Positions 25,101 through 33,467 are shown, numbered from the stretch's first letter. The stretch is DNA of 64,000 bases from CAWHPS01 sp963831235 (GCA_963831235.1 CAWHPS010000038.1:49717-113716), one strand, 5' to 3'. Notes: generated from the letters alone by a model not told the origin. A program made the numbers and translations.

Positions 25101-27676
25101 ATTTTATTGATGTAAATGATCCCCTGACCCTTAACAGCCGAACATACCTTAATGGTGTGCTTCATAGATCATTTACGAACCGTACCACCATACTTGATAC
25201 AGTTACATCAGTGGAAATGGCAAGGGATACGATTGCTTATTCCATTACTGTTTCTGATTCCAGCTTGAGCACGGATTCAAATGTTTTTACCCTGATTGCA
25301 TATAACAGACCGCCATCTGATTCCCTGCGCAAACAAAGTTTTGATGTGCGCAATGTGTCATCACCGGATACTTTTCTTACAGAAGGGGAGACATTATTTG
25401 TAATTGATTCAGGATATACCGTAATTCGCGCCCTGGGAAGGGATTCCAACGAGACTGACCTTTCACATTATCTTGTTTTTAATGGGAAAAAACTTGATTC
25501 AGCGTCAGGGTCCCTTAATTTTATTGACACTATTTATGCGGATTCAATAACCGGACTGGACACTATGTCCGTTATTGTTAGGGATGCCTTTACCACTGAC
25601 ACAACAATATTCTTCGCTCGTGTGTCGCATGTGCCTATACTTGACAGTATAGTTTATAAGAACAGCGGCCTTACATTAAAAGGAAATACAGTAAATGTTA
25701 AAACCATAAACGGTGTCCCCGACACTTTTATTATCCACGCTACGGATCCTGATGTGGTACTGGATGACCGCCTCACGTATCGGATGACGCAGAACAATGG
25801 GACCGATACCAGCGTTGAAACGAATTCTCTTACCGGTCTTTTGATTCACCATTCAGGCCGAACTGACACATCAGCACTTTTCAGGGTATCAGATAGGTCA
25901 GGGATGGTGAAACAAATGGTAATACGATTTCTCTATCCTTCTTTTGAAAAAGGACCTCATTTTGTTTCTGATTCCATATATTTCATGGATAGTATCAGCT
26001 TGTATGTAACCCGGGTCAACAAACTAAATGATTCAATAAGCGCTGAAAGCCATGCTGTTAAAATTATCAATTTCGGGACCGATACTCTGCGTTTTCTTTC
26101 CGCAGGAACAGTATCAGGGTCTGATAACGGCTGGATCAAAATGGGTTATGCTTCAAACAGCAAGCTTACTAATGTCACATATTCAAAGAGCATTTCAGCG
26201 CCACGAATCCTCCTTCCTGGTGACTCGCTGTTCCTTGCAATTCGCGACAGTGCCGCAACCGCTTTTGGTGACTCAGCCGGGTTCCTGCTAAGTCTTGGCA
26301 ATGCAGACACTGTTGTTATTGACACACTTCTTTTTGCAACAAATGATCCGGAGCGTAGTCCTCTTCGAATTCCAATCAGGATTTTCTGTCGCGAATCGCC
26401 TTATGTGATACGCGATACCGTGGTTTTTATCGGGAGTGTGCCCCCACTGCCCAAGGGGAAAAGTGTCAGTGCCTACAATCCTAAAAACGCTGTGTACCGT
26501 GAAGTTGCAATGGTATTCAGTGAACCCATGGATCATTCAACTGCCGGGTATGCCTCATTTTCTGTTTACAGTCAGGCAGATTCGTTTTATTATGCAATGG
26601 GGAAACCCGATACAGTAGCACCTTTTCCAGGGCAATACAGGTGGTCCAAGGGAAGCGAAAGCAGGTTCGACACGCTCTTTTTTCGGCCTAGCCTGGCAAG
26701 TGGCAATTATGTAAGTCGTTTTTTCAATATTACTCCTTTGGATGGATATTACATCTCATCAGATCCGGTAAGGGTCAAGGTGTCATCCTCAATTACGGAC
26801 ATTTCAGGTAACAGGATGGATTTATATCAGGATTATACCCCTGATTCAATAAGGGGGTTCAGGATTTTTAAGGGACAGATTGATTCCTCCAGTTTACGGG
26901 TGTTGTCCATGGACCCGCAAAATGGTTCCGAAGGCGCGCCATCTCTGCCAAGGATAACAATACGCTTCTCCAATATCCTTGATTCATTGTCAATTGATAC
27001 TGCCTCTATTAACAATAGAAGTTTCAAACTGATATCATCAATAAATCCATCTGCTGAAATTGTTTTTAAGAACGGGGTCAGCCTGTCTGGAAATGTCATA
27101 TCCTTTTTGTCCGGAACAAAATTCTACAGCAATGATTCAGTAAGTGTAATTGTCTCGTCAAGTCTGCGCGATATCAATCGCAACACCCTTGATGGAAACA
27201 ACGATGGTCGAGGTAATTTTTTCTATAAATATGGTTTTGCCACATACAAAATGGCCGATACCATGATAACAGACGAAACCGCATCAGCAGGGGACAACTA
27301 CAGGTTCAGTTTCCGGATTGCACGGGAGGATTTCTATTTCTATCCGTGCCCTTATGAACCAGGACGCAATCCTCGGCATGAGGCTTTGGGAGGGATTGTT
27401 TTTAAAAATCTCCATTCACTTTTTAAAAGCACTCTAAGTGGAACGCTCAATGTCCGAATATATAATGTTTCGGGTGATCTTGTTTATTCAACAGATAAAC
27501 AGAGTGAGGCAATTCTTTTCGGAGGTAGGTATGGTTCATTATCCAAGCCGGAGTGGACCTGGAAGGTGACTAATAATAAAAAAGTGCCGGTTGGTTCAGG
27601 GCTTTATCTATTTGTGATATCCGATGGAGATGATAAAAACGTGCTTAACAGGGGGAAATTGATTGTTATTCGTTGA
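22145..27676 (+). CDS. Giant exported protein with type IX-like sorting domain
   Basis: The 1843-residue secreted protein is very rich in Ser, Thr, Asp and Asn. The signal peptide is unusual. A hydrophobic segment ending LITPCQAS follows a long N-region encoded by a polypurine hairpin repeat (22214-22249). Starts at 22145 or 22181 are both open. Residues about 95-600 read like a beta-propeller or WD-like region. Three tandem 109-residue Ig-like units follow at 24327, 24657 and 24982, each with the core NDTVRFM...HK.VFR.DF. A big-Ig-like region near 1480-1700 precedes the C-terminal FlgD-like sorting domain (NVRIYNVSGDLVYST, then WTWKVTNNKKVPVGSGLYLFVI). The function is unknown; a surface adhesin or sheath component is plausible. 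Confidence 0.75.
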   Translation: MPPDKKWQLRRFMKILKLIFPSFPLPFFSQEKGKGLGDGFSWISFIISLFLITPCQASVLTLTDLSNATGLVDARIQGAAVTPKVDSVRYRNLTPRDTLVSGHYKNSLSFPVYAVWPTIASTAEGEFNISYLFYKDNVSGPGGNYYMEKLFRIDTLNKCINFFTLPFASQADDDSAGTFLSKRIMPTSGVGLYTGGVNTKTLIGPNKRVYRVCAGYGGGSDSIYVLDTAETGLGASYQYFITSLDTADINNKTFPDFCINSRGDTIFAAYTPNGSVSPPLLRVTPICIKGRDTVSKGILTTILSSAASSRRDISIDRDSATGKFLIACLKNDNILELTSTNADLTSPVSIDAKTGLPSISQISRNIRVAALGHQRFAIAFWMTLNGSGGVHMRIVDISAGVNVVDSVVLEPNAGLVPSLSVQNNRLAAVWLKDTRPGANTGRVFGKIFTLQNGLIADTLFSGALSGDSTITKLVNTAPGNYCMAVALDTAGNIAAAYAKQDSSVYLTSWAPLFYFADTSSAIVEDSLDKTSWGSFNGDSIIYTGFNAINSGNGGSANISFRTSTSSSFVSTFDPVVTASVKGPVAGSHFQFNIQMIAALNALTRPLVSSLSLGFNVKPRNAKIDSFAINSGAYQKAGDTITVLPRSDTLKLVASGEDYDDASYLTLTVNGYFSSVNVMSRDSSRHYSKRFTILPVNYRDTVFPLKVTVKDTTNWSSDTFTVYIRLRNALPTLIASDTVFLFDSKSGHLLANNDTVRFMNRHKAVFRADFTDLNDPLGLDGRTYINGVLHRSSTHSTTLFDTLTDKDFGNDTCRFSIAVNDSSLGSDSISITVISYNLRPSLTASDTVFLFNNKTGNALNNNDTVRFMNRHKVVFRSDFTDINDPDSLGGRTYVNGILRRSYSNVKVLYDTLTDHDFNNDTCRFSIAVTDPSRGSDSISVTVISYNLPPSLTASDTVYLFNNKTGHVLNNQDTVRFMKKHKTVFRSDFIDVNDPLTLNSRTYLNGVLHRSFTNRTTILDTVTSVEMARDTIAYSITVSDSSLSTDSNVFTLIAYNRPPSDSLRKQSFDVRNVSSPDTFLTEGETLFVIDSGYTVIRALGRDSNETDLSHYLVFNGKKLDSASGSLNFIDTIYADSITGLDTMSVIVRDAFTTDTTIFFARVSHVPILDSIVYKNSGLTLKGNTVNVKTINGVPDTFIIHATDPDVVLDDRLTYRMTQNNGTDTSVETNSLTGLLIHHSGRTDTSALFRVSDRSGMVKQMVIRFLYPSFEKGPHFVSDSIYFMDSISLYVTRVNKLNDSISAESHAVKIINFGTDTLRFLSAGTVSGSDNGWIKMGYASNSKLTNVTYSKSISAPRILLPGDSLFLAIRDSAATAFGDSAGFLLSLGNADTVVIDTLLFATNDPERSPLRIPIRIFCRESPYVIRDTVVFIGSVPPLPKGKSVSAYNPKNAVYREVAMVFSEPMDHSTAGYASFSVYSQADSFYYAMGKPDTVAPFPGQYRWSKGSESRFDTLFFRPSLASGNYVSRFFNITPLDGYYISSDPVRVKVSSSITDISGNRMDLYQDYTPDSIRGFRIFKGQIDSSSLRVLSMDPQNGSEGAPSLPRITIRFSNILDSLSIDTASINNRSFKLISSINPSAEIVFKNGVSLSGNVISFLSGTKFYSNDSVSVIVSSSLRDINRNTLDGNNDGRGNFFYKYGFATYKMADTMITDETASAGDNYRFSFRIAREDFYFYPCPYEPGRNPRHEALGGIVFKNLHSLFKSTLSGTLNVRIYNVSGDLVYSTDKQSEAILFGGRYGSLSKPEWTWKVTNNKKVPVGSGLYLFVISDGDDKNVLNRGKLIVIR
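22214..22249. repeat. Polypyrimidine/polypurine hairpin repeat family 2, copy 1
   Basis: CCCCTTCCCTTTTTC and its exact complement flank TCCCAA, giving a 15-bp stem. The following GGGATGGG stretch is shared with the copies at 54820 and 54905. The repeat lies in frame inside the N-terminal region of the giant secreted protein and adds its own residues (FPLPFFSQEKGKG) before the hydrophobic core of the signal peptide. Confidence 0.75.
24327..25315 (+). repeat. Three tandem Ig-like units of about 109 codons
   Basis: Units beginning near 24327, 24657 and 24982 share their order and many codons: ASDTVFLF, then NDTVRFMNRHK, FRSDF, RTYVNG, and ISYNLPPS. The first two and the third are more alike than the other domains of the protein, pointing to recent internal duplication. 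Confidence 0.8.
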
Positions 27677-27715
27677 CATAATTTTAGGACTTAACTATTT
27701 TTAGGAGGACTAAAA

Positions 27716-28516
27716 ATGATGAAATCACTTATCTGCGCCTTATTCGCGGCTTATTTTCTGTCAGGATGCGCGTCCGCGCCTCCGGCTGTGCCTGAAGGCG
27801 ATGTTCTTTTGCCGGAAATCGACATTGTTCAGGTCAAGGAAAGTTCGGACGAGGCCATAAAGATAGCCCAGGAATCAAAGCTTGATGTTGAGGTCCTTAA
27901 TTCACGGCTCACTGAAATCAATCATCAGCTGGTCAATTTCTCCGAAGAAATGGCAAGTGTGAGTTCGGCCAAGATCGAAGAGATGGAAAACAAGATGACC
28001 GTTCTTACCGAAGAGGTCAAAAACATCTATAAAGAGCTTGATTCTTTGCGCAAAAAATGCAATACCCCTCCTCGGAAAACTCAGCCCGCCATCTTCGAAT
28101 CCTCAACCTTTGGTCCTGGATCAGCAGACAGGTTAATGAGTCTTTCGCAGGATGAAAGGCGTTATCGTCAGGCCCAGTCGTTCTTCAACGCAGGTCAGTT
28201 TGTTAATGCGGTGGTGGCGTTTAAGGAGGCCCTGAAAGCCGCGCCTGAAGGCAAAAACGCCCCGGATTGCCAGTACTGGATAGGCGAATGCTATTTCAAA
28301 CTCAGCCAGTATGCTTATGCAATAGCGAATTACAAAAAGGTCTTTTCATACTCAAAAAGCGACAAGGCCGATGATGCCCAGATGCGCATAGCAATAAGTT
28401 ATTCAAAACTGGGCGACAACGAACAGGCTGTTGTTGAATTCAAGAACCTCCTTAAAATCTATCCCCAGAGCGAATATGCTGATGAAGCGAGAAAATTAAT
28501 ATCGCAACTGGAGTAA
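27716..28516 (+). CDS. CpoB/YbgF-like lipoprotein with coiled coil and TPRs
   Basis: The 266-residue protein has a lipoprotein signal (FLSGC lipobox at about residue 18) and a coiled coil with heptads between residues 45 and 110. At least three TPR-like units follow (YRQAQSFFNAGQFVNAVVAFKEAL, YWIGECYFKLSQYAYAIANYKKV, and AISYSKLGDNEQAVVEFKNLL). This is the architecture of YbgF/CpoB, which coordinates Tol-Pal action with peptidoglycan synthesis at division. No tol genes are in the window. AGGAGG precedes the start. It is followed after 8 bases by bamD, so both are probably co-expressed. Confidence 0.8.
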   Translation: MMKSLICALFAAYFLSGCASAPPAVPEGDVLLPEIDIVQVKESSDEAIKIAQESKLDVEVLNSRLTEINHQLVNFSEEMASVSSAKIEEMENKMTVLTEEVKNIYKELDSLRKKCNTPPRKTQPAIFESSTFGPGSADRLMSLSQDERRYRQAQSFFNAGQFVNAVVAFKEALKAAPEGKNAPDCQYWIGECYFKLSQYAYAIANYKKVFSYSKSDKADDAQMRIAISYSKLGDNEQAVVEFKNLLKIYPQSEYADEARKLISQLE

Positions 28517-28524
28517 AGGACATA

Positions 28525-29427
28525 ATGCAATACCGTTTCCCCATTATTTTTCTTGCTCTTTTGAGCTTATGGTTTTGTTCGTGCAGCTCAAAGTTTGTTG
28601 CTCCTGAACCATCGGTTGAAGACCTCCTCTCCGAGGCAAAGGGGCTTATGAATAAGGGGAATTATGGTCTTGCAAAAGAGAAATTTGAGGCCATACGCTT
28701 TGATTATCCCGGCAATTCCCTTATTGGCGAGGTCCAGTTCTATATCGGGCTGTGTTATTTTGATTTAAAGGAATATCTTATTGCACAGCAGGAATTCGAA
28801 TCATTCCTGCGCGAATTCCCATCAAGCAATCCATTTTCAGATGATGCCATGTATTATCTAAGTCGTACTATATTCGAGCAGGCGTTGCCTGTACGGCTCG
28901 ATCAGGCCATTACCCGAAAAGCGCTTGAGCAGGCTGATGCGTTTCTTGAAACATATCCCCAAAGTGATTTCACTGAAGAAGTCCGGAAACTTAAAACCAG
29001 ATGCATTGATCGCCTTGCAGAGAAGGAATTCCTTGATGGACGATTATATCGGCGGATGGGGTATCCTTCATCAGCCATTCTTTATTTCAGGATGCTTGTA
29101 AAGGATTTCCCCGGCAACCATTGGATTTTACGGGGCCGCTATGAATGGTCCCGTGCTCTTTACGAACAGAAAAACTATACTGAAGCGCTATCCATGATTG
29201 ATACCTGCAGAAAAGAACTTGCCCAATTATCCCAAAAGGAACAGGATAATTTTATTCTTAAAGAGGCGCATGGGTTTCCATATAAACTGGTCCATTTATT
29301 CGGCCTAATCAATTACGAATCCCGTTCGGAAATCAAAATTTATATTGATGATCTTTATTCGGATCTGTCAACACTCTCGGTCAAAATAGAAAAAAAACTT
29401 AAAAAGCTCTCCGCCCGCAAAAAATAA
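28525..29427 (+). CDS. bamD: Outer-membrane assembly lipoprotein BamD
   Basis: The 300-residue lipoprotein (lipobox WFCSC) has five TPR-like helices in the BamD order. It begins LLSEAKGLMNKGNYGLAKEKFEAIRFDYPGN, then YIGLCYFDLKEYLIAQQEFESFLREFPSS, then DDAMYYLSRTIFEQ. BamD acts with BamA on the periplasmic face of the outer membrane to fold beta-barrels, which fits a Gram-negative cell. Position after a CpoB-like gene and 15 bases before nadD suggests a single transcript. Confidence 0.85.
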   Translation: MQYRFPIIFLALLSLWFCSCSSKFVAPEPSVEDLLSEAKGLMNKGNYGLAKEKFEAIRFDYPGNSLIGEVQFYIGLCYFDLKEYLIAQQEFESFLREFPSSNPFSDDAMYYLSRTIFEQALPVRLDQAITRKALEQADAFLETYPQSDFTEEVRKLKTRCIDRLAEKEFLDGRLYRRMGYPSSAILYFRMLVKDFPGNHWILRGRYEWSRALYEQKNYTEALSMIDTCRKELAQLSQKEQDNFILKEAHGFPYKLVHLFGLINYESRSEIKIYIDDLYSDLSTLSVKIEKKLKKLSARKK

Positions 29428-29442
29428 CAAGACTTATATATT

Positions 29443-30024
29443 GTGGAAGAAAAACGAATTGGTATCTTTGGTGGTGTCTTTGATCCTGTCCATAACGGTC
29501 ATTTTGCCATAGTTGAAGCGGCCCTGGAAAATTATTCACTTGATTCCATTTATGTTATTCCGTGCAATGTGCCATCCCACAAACCCCAGCCCATAATTCC
29601 TGCAAATGAGCGGCTTAAGCTTCTTGATGCCGTATTTGGAGACAACGAGCGTGTTGTTGTTTCAGACATTGAAATAAGGCGTGGAGGGGTATCGTACACT
29701 TATGAGACTATAACCGCAGTTCGAAAAGTCGAGGGTGTGCGTCCTTATTTTTTTATGGGAGCGGATAATCTCTCGGAAATAAAAACATGGAAAAACCCTG
29801 ATAAAATACTTTCCGAATCCCAAGTGGTTGCCATTATGAGGCCGGGATATGATTTCATTGATAAATTCCCTGAATATGATGATAAAATTCTTACCATGCA
29901 TATGCCCTTGCTTTATGTGTCTTCCACTGAAGTGCGCAAACGCCTTAAGATGAGGGAGGATACAGGGCATCTTGTTCCGGTGCCTGCTCTTGACATAATC
30001 TTAAAGAGGGGCTTTTATCTTTGA
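29443..30024 (+). CDS. nadD: Nicotinate-nucleotide adenylyltransferase
   Basis: The 193-residue enzyme transfers AMP to nicotinate mononucleotide in NAD synthesis. It has the nucleotidyltransferase (T/H)xGH-type signature in GIFGGVFDPVHNGHF (residues 7-21). FFMGADNLSEIKTWKNPDKIL follows, and near the C-terminus SSTEVRKRL (the ISST.(I/V)R motif). It starts with GTG 29443. It complements the NAD kinase encoded 27 kb away. Confidence 0.94.
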   Translation: MEEKRIGIFGGVFDPVHNGHFAIVEAALENYSLDSIYVIPCNVPSHKPQPIIPANERLKLLDAVFGDNERVVVSDIEIRRGGVSYTYETITAVRKVEGVRPYFFMGADNLSEIKTWKNPDKILSESQVVAIMRPGYDFIDKFPEYDDKILTMHMPLLYVSSTEVRKRLKMREDTGHLVPVPALDIILKRGFYL

Positions 30025-30036
30025 ATCGCCTTAAAG

Positions 30037-30996
30037 TCAATTTGGCGGTCGGCAGGCTCCGATTCCTTCTCTATGCGTACAATTTTCCTCTTCCGCGTCA
30101 ACCTGAATCGTTGCATGCGTTATGTTAAAGTCATGTTCCAGTATTTCACGAATACGGGCAATAACCGCGCCGCTTTCCTTAATTGTCATGTTTTCCAGGA
30201 ATACATGAAGCGTGGCCGCATAAAGATGGCCTGTAATGACCCAGATATGGACATCATGTAAATCCTTAAGCCCTTTTACTTCCGCCAATAGTTTTTTCCT
30301 TACATTCCTTACATGTACATCTTTTGGCGTGGCTTCGAGCAGGATGTTTACGGATTCCCTGAGCAGTCTCCATGCCCATAGCAGTATCAAAACGCTTATT
30401 CCAAGACTTAATACAGGGTCAATCAGTATCCATCCCTTGAAATAAATCAGTATGCCGCCTATGATGATAAAAACAGATGAAAGCGTATCTGATAATACAT
30501 GAAGAAAAGCGGAACGAATGTTTATGTCCTTCTCAGAGTCCTTTTTTAGTATGAAAAAACTTACCATGTTTGCAACAAGACCTATCAGGGCAATGCCTAT
30601 CATCTCCGCAACGCGTATGGTTGACGGATGCATTATGCGTGACACAGCCTCGTATGCAATCCAAATCACGGCAAAGAAAAGGAAGAGTGAATTGACAAAG
30701 GTAGCCAGTATCTCGGCCCTGAAATAGCCGAAAGACTTTCTGTCGTTAAACCCGCGTGATGCGAGTAGTATTGCGACGAGGCTTGTTGACAAAGCAAAAA
30801 TATGCGTGAACATGTGGCCGGCATCTGATAAAAGGGCCAGGCTTCCTGAAATTATACCACCTGCAAATTCGAGGAACATTACAATGCCGTTGACGATAAT
30901 TGCGGTTACAAGATGTTTTTTCTCCGAGGCCTTGTATATTGATCCATGATGTGAGTGATCATGATTTGAATGATCGTGTCCGTGAAAATGTCCCAT
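30037..30996 (-). CDS. Cation diffusion facilitator (CzcD/ZnT-like) transporter
   Basis: The 319-residue transporter has a His-rich N-terminus (ten histidines in the first 17 residues), six membrane helices (residues about 29-215), and a C-terminal cytosolic ferredoxin-like domain (VRNVRKKLLAEVKGLKDLHDVHIWVITGHLYAATLHVF). The metal site of TM5 is the expected H166-x3-D170. In TM2 the usual H-x3-D is H61-x3-H65: the conserved Asp is a His. This may alter metal choice or coupling. Members usually export Zn, Cd or Co from the cytosol by proton antiport. Confidence 0.93.
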   Translation of the reverse strand: MGHFHGHDHSNHDHSHHGSIYKASEKKHLVTAIIVNGIVMFLEFAGGIISGSLALLSDAGHMFTHIFALSTSLVAILLASRGFNDRKSFGYFRAEILATFVNSLFLFFAVIWIAYEAVSRIMHPSTIRVAEMIGIALIGLVANMVSFFILKKDSEKDINIRSAFLHVLSDTLSSVFIIIGGILIYFKGWILIDPVLSLGISVLILLWAWRLLRESVNILLEATPKDVHVRNVRKKLLAEVKGLKDLHDVHIWVITGHLYAATLHVFLENMTIKESGAVIARIREILEHDFNITHATIQVDAEEENCTHREGIGACRPPN

Positions 30997-31495
30997 TATG
31001 ATATCAAGATAGTAATTTACGGAAATTACATGAAAGGTTTAAACTTGCAAATGAATGAATGTCCGGCGGCACTGAGGCCGCCGGCTAGTCAGGTCTTCAG
31101 GATGCAGGCGGGGGTGATATTTTTGTAGAGGCGTAGCATGATGTTACGCCTCTACAAAAATATCACCCCAAAACACAAAAAAATATTGATTAGGCGGCGG
31201 CCTCAGTGCCGCCGCACAAAATCGGTAATAACCCTGTTTTACATATATTTCAAATTCCTGTCAACAGAATGCCAACTAACCTGGCAAAACATCAAAAAGT
31301 TGAAATCGTTAAAAAGAAGTAAATACTTGATTTGTCAAATGTTCCGAAGATATTGCTTGATGGCTTGAAAGTTGCATAAATATTTATTATTAATACTATA
31401 TTTATCATAAAAATAAAATAACTGTTGATATTATTATGTGGATGAAAATATTTTTTAAAATTCAATGATAATATCAATTATTTCAAAATAATACT
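30997..31495. other. Gene-free intergenic region holding a palindromic element
   Basis: About 500 bases separate the divergent CDF and TonB-like genes. The left third holds the nested palindrome; the right 280 bases are AT-rich without a convincing gene. Promoters for both genes must lie here. Short ORFs that run through the palindrome have no ribosome site and a composition that reflects the repeat. Confidence 0.6.
31062..31216. repeat. Nested inverted-repeat element (MITE-like)
   Basis: Outer arms at 31062-31086 and 31192-31216 are near-perfect complements, and each can fold on itself (CGGCGGCACTGAGGCCGCCG). Between them lies a 59-base hairpin with 29-base arms at 31111-31139 and 31141-31169 (one mismatch), reading GGGGTGATATTTTTGTAG...CTACAAAAATATCACCCC. 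It sits in the 500-base gap between divergent genes for the CDF transporter and the TonB-like protein. No credible ORF lies in it. It looks like a nested pair of short mobile palindromes, or one composite element. Confidence 0.7.
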
Positions 31496-32401
31496 ATGCC
31501 CATAATAAGCAGACGCGAAAAATATAAAGGTGCCCAGCGGACGGCCTATTTGATAGCAATCGGCATCCATGTGCTTCTTGCCGTAATTTTCTGGAACACA
31601 GGCGGCGATAAAATCATCAAAGATATTGTAATGGAAGTGGTTTCGGCAAAAAGCGGCCCGCCTCCAAAACCTCCGGCACCTAAAATCAAACCTATTGCGA
31701 TGGTCAAACCCGCTGCCTCCCTTGTAAAATTTGAAGTCAAAAACGCTGCGCGCATTGATCCGGGTTTTGCTCCTGTATTCAAGGAGATCTCGGCAGTCAG
31801 TACTGATGTCGGCCAGGTTAACTTCACCAACATGGCCCAGACCTACTCGGTCAAGTCCTTCAGTCTTGACAAGTCGCAGATTTCAAATGTAACGACCGAC
31901 ATCTTAAAGGTGATGGGTGTAGGCGATATGATGGACAATGCAAGGGGAACCAAGGTGTCTGGTGTGGGTAAAAGGATGCGTGCAAGGCTTAATCTATGCC
32001 TTTTCAGCACGCCTGGCGCATCTGTTATAGGGCCGACCGGCCGCAAGAGTGAAACAAACAAGTCTGCCAACGAAGACACTCTTTCGACCCGGGTTACGTG
32101 GGAATATGTTTTTCGGAAATACAGTTCCATTGATCGTGCCCGCGCCTGGTTAAAAGAGAATACACAGATTCAGGTCACTGATAATACCGTAACAATCGTA
32201 GGCGATGTAAACTTTTCCGATTGGCTCAATAACATTCATAAAAAAGGTGCATTAACGGTTGACAGTGCCTCGTTTTATTATGAAAATACCGGCATAAAAC
32301 GTCTTGAAAAAGCTGTTGAAGAATTGGATCGTAATAAAATGTCGGGCAGCCGTGAGTTTGTTACCAAGGCGAGGGCCGACGGTTTATACTTATATTCATA
32401 A
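31496..32401 (+). CDS. TonB-like N-terminal part of a DUF4159 protein (likely frameshifted)
   Basis: The first 301 codons encode an N-terminal cytosolic basic stretch, one membrane helix (TAYLIAIGIHVLLAVIF), and a Pro/Lys-rich linker (GPPPKPPAPKIKP) like TonB, then a periplasmic region. The last residues (EFVTKARADGLYLYS) look like the start of a DUF4159 domain, whose continuation lies in the next frame from base 32400. The stop here is TCA TAA; a +1 step over one T restores a continuous protein of about 650 residues. The gene may be broken by a real mutation, a sequence error, or programmed frameshifting. Confidence 0.65.
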   Translation: MPIISRREKYKGAQRTAYLIAIGIHVLLAVIFWNTGGDKIIKDIVMEVVSAKSGPPPKPPAPKIKPIAMVKPAASLVKFEVKNAARIDPGFAPVFKEISAVSTDVGQVNFTNMAQTYSVKSFSLDKSQISNVTTDILKVMGVGDMMDNARGTKVSGVGKRMRARLNLCLFSTPGASVIGPTGRKSETNKSANEDTLSTRVTWEYVFRKYSSIDRARAWLKENTQIQVTDNTVTIVGDVNFSDWLNNIHKKGALTVDSASFYYENTGIKRLEKAVEELDRNKMSGSREFVTKARADGLYLYS

Positions 32402-33467
32402 TAAATACGAGATAGAAGAACCTGATATAATGCCTCCTGATGTGCTTATAAAAAAGATTGAGGAAAGGAATATATTAAGGGAGTGGCGTAAGCGCGGCTT
32501 AATCAGTATTGTCACGGCAGCGAACAGTTTAAAACCTGAAATGTCAGAAACAAGCCTCCAGAACGGTCTTGCGCCTATTTACTCTTTCTTCAAGAAATCT
32601 CAGTTACTTGAAAATCCACTTCTTATTATCTGCAATCCTGTGGGTCTCGAGAAAATAACCGAAGAAAATCTGGAACTTCTAAGAAATTATGTTATGAATG
32701 GCGGGTTTATCTGGATAGACGACACTGGCCTTGCAACCGGCAATATCAAGGGACAGAATGAAGTGGCGCGAAGCTTTATTTACAGGCTCATGGATTTTGA
32801 TTCCCGCCAGGAGCTTTCTGATAAGGAAATGGAAACATTCAAGAAGCTTTCCGCTGAAGATAAAAACGTACAGGGATATATTCTTGGAGACCCTTTTCCA
32901 AGCCCTGCTCACCCACAGGCCTTTATACCTATTACAGTGCCACAGAATGGTCCTGTGACGGTCCGTATATTCAATCGTCTTGAAATACCGGTCAAACAGT
33001 TTGTCTGGACCAAAGACAAACCCATGAAGGCTGGGAGTTATATCAGGAAAGAGATTGCCTTAACCTGGAATTGCGACAATAACGACAACGAGCCTGTTGA
33101 GAGCGGCACATATTTCATACAGCTCCAAGCCGGATTGTATCAGAAAACAAAGGTTATTCGTGTGAGTAAGCTGCGCATGCTTGATGAAAAGCATCCTATA
33201 ATGAGTGTGGTACACACATTCCGCAATATTCCGGTTTGTACCATTGAAAGCTCCTCAAGATACTGGGATACACGTTCTTATGGCAACGCGGCCTTCGGTT
33301 ATTATTACAATGGCCGGATGGTCATACTATATACCGAAAGCGCTGGTATTGTAGCAGGCCTTGGTGACCTTAAAAATCCTGTGGGCATGGTAATGGCCTC
33401 CAAGTTTTTAAATAATGTCATTGCATTCTGCCTCTCGGATGAAGACGGTGTTGCCATCAGGCCTTAA
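32400..33467 (+). CDS. DUF4159 domain with inserted FlgD-like Ig domain (C-terminal part of split gene)
   Basis: This frame continues the preceding one. Read from 32400 it gives NKYEIEEPDIMPPDVLIKKI, then NPLLIICNPVGL and LLRNYVMNGGFIWIDDTG (typical DUF4159 core). A stretch with TVRIFNRLEIPVKQFVW and VESGTYFIQLQAG resembling the FlgD-type Ig fold follows. The DUF4159 end comes last (DEKHPIMS, then YYNGRMVILYTESAGIV). The first ATG in this frame is 32430, with a weak ribosome site; the frame is open back to a TTG at 32304. I favour one protein with the TonB-like part. Function is unknown. Confidence 0.65.
   Translation, partial: NKYEIEEPDIMPPDVLIKKIEERNILREWRKRGLISIVTAANSLKPEMSETSLQNGLAPIYSFFKKSQLLENPLLIICNPVGLEKITEENLELLRNYVMNGGFIWIDDTGLATGNIKGQNEVARSFIYRLMDFDSRQELSDKEMETFKKLSAEDKNVQGYILGDPFPSPAHPQAFIPITVPQNGPVTVRIFNRLEIPVKQFVWTKDKPMKAGSYIRKEIALTWNCDNNDNEPVESGTYFIQLQAGLYQKTKVIRVSKLRMLDEKHPIMSVVHTFRNIPVCTIESSSRYWDTRSYGNAAFGYYYNGRMVILYTESAGIVAGLGDLKNPVGMVMASKFLNNVIAFCLSDEDGVAIRP

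Noticed and set aside
31138..31368. 76-codon ORF through the nested palindrome
   Set aside because: No ribosome site, repeat-derived composition, and no resemblance to a protein family.
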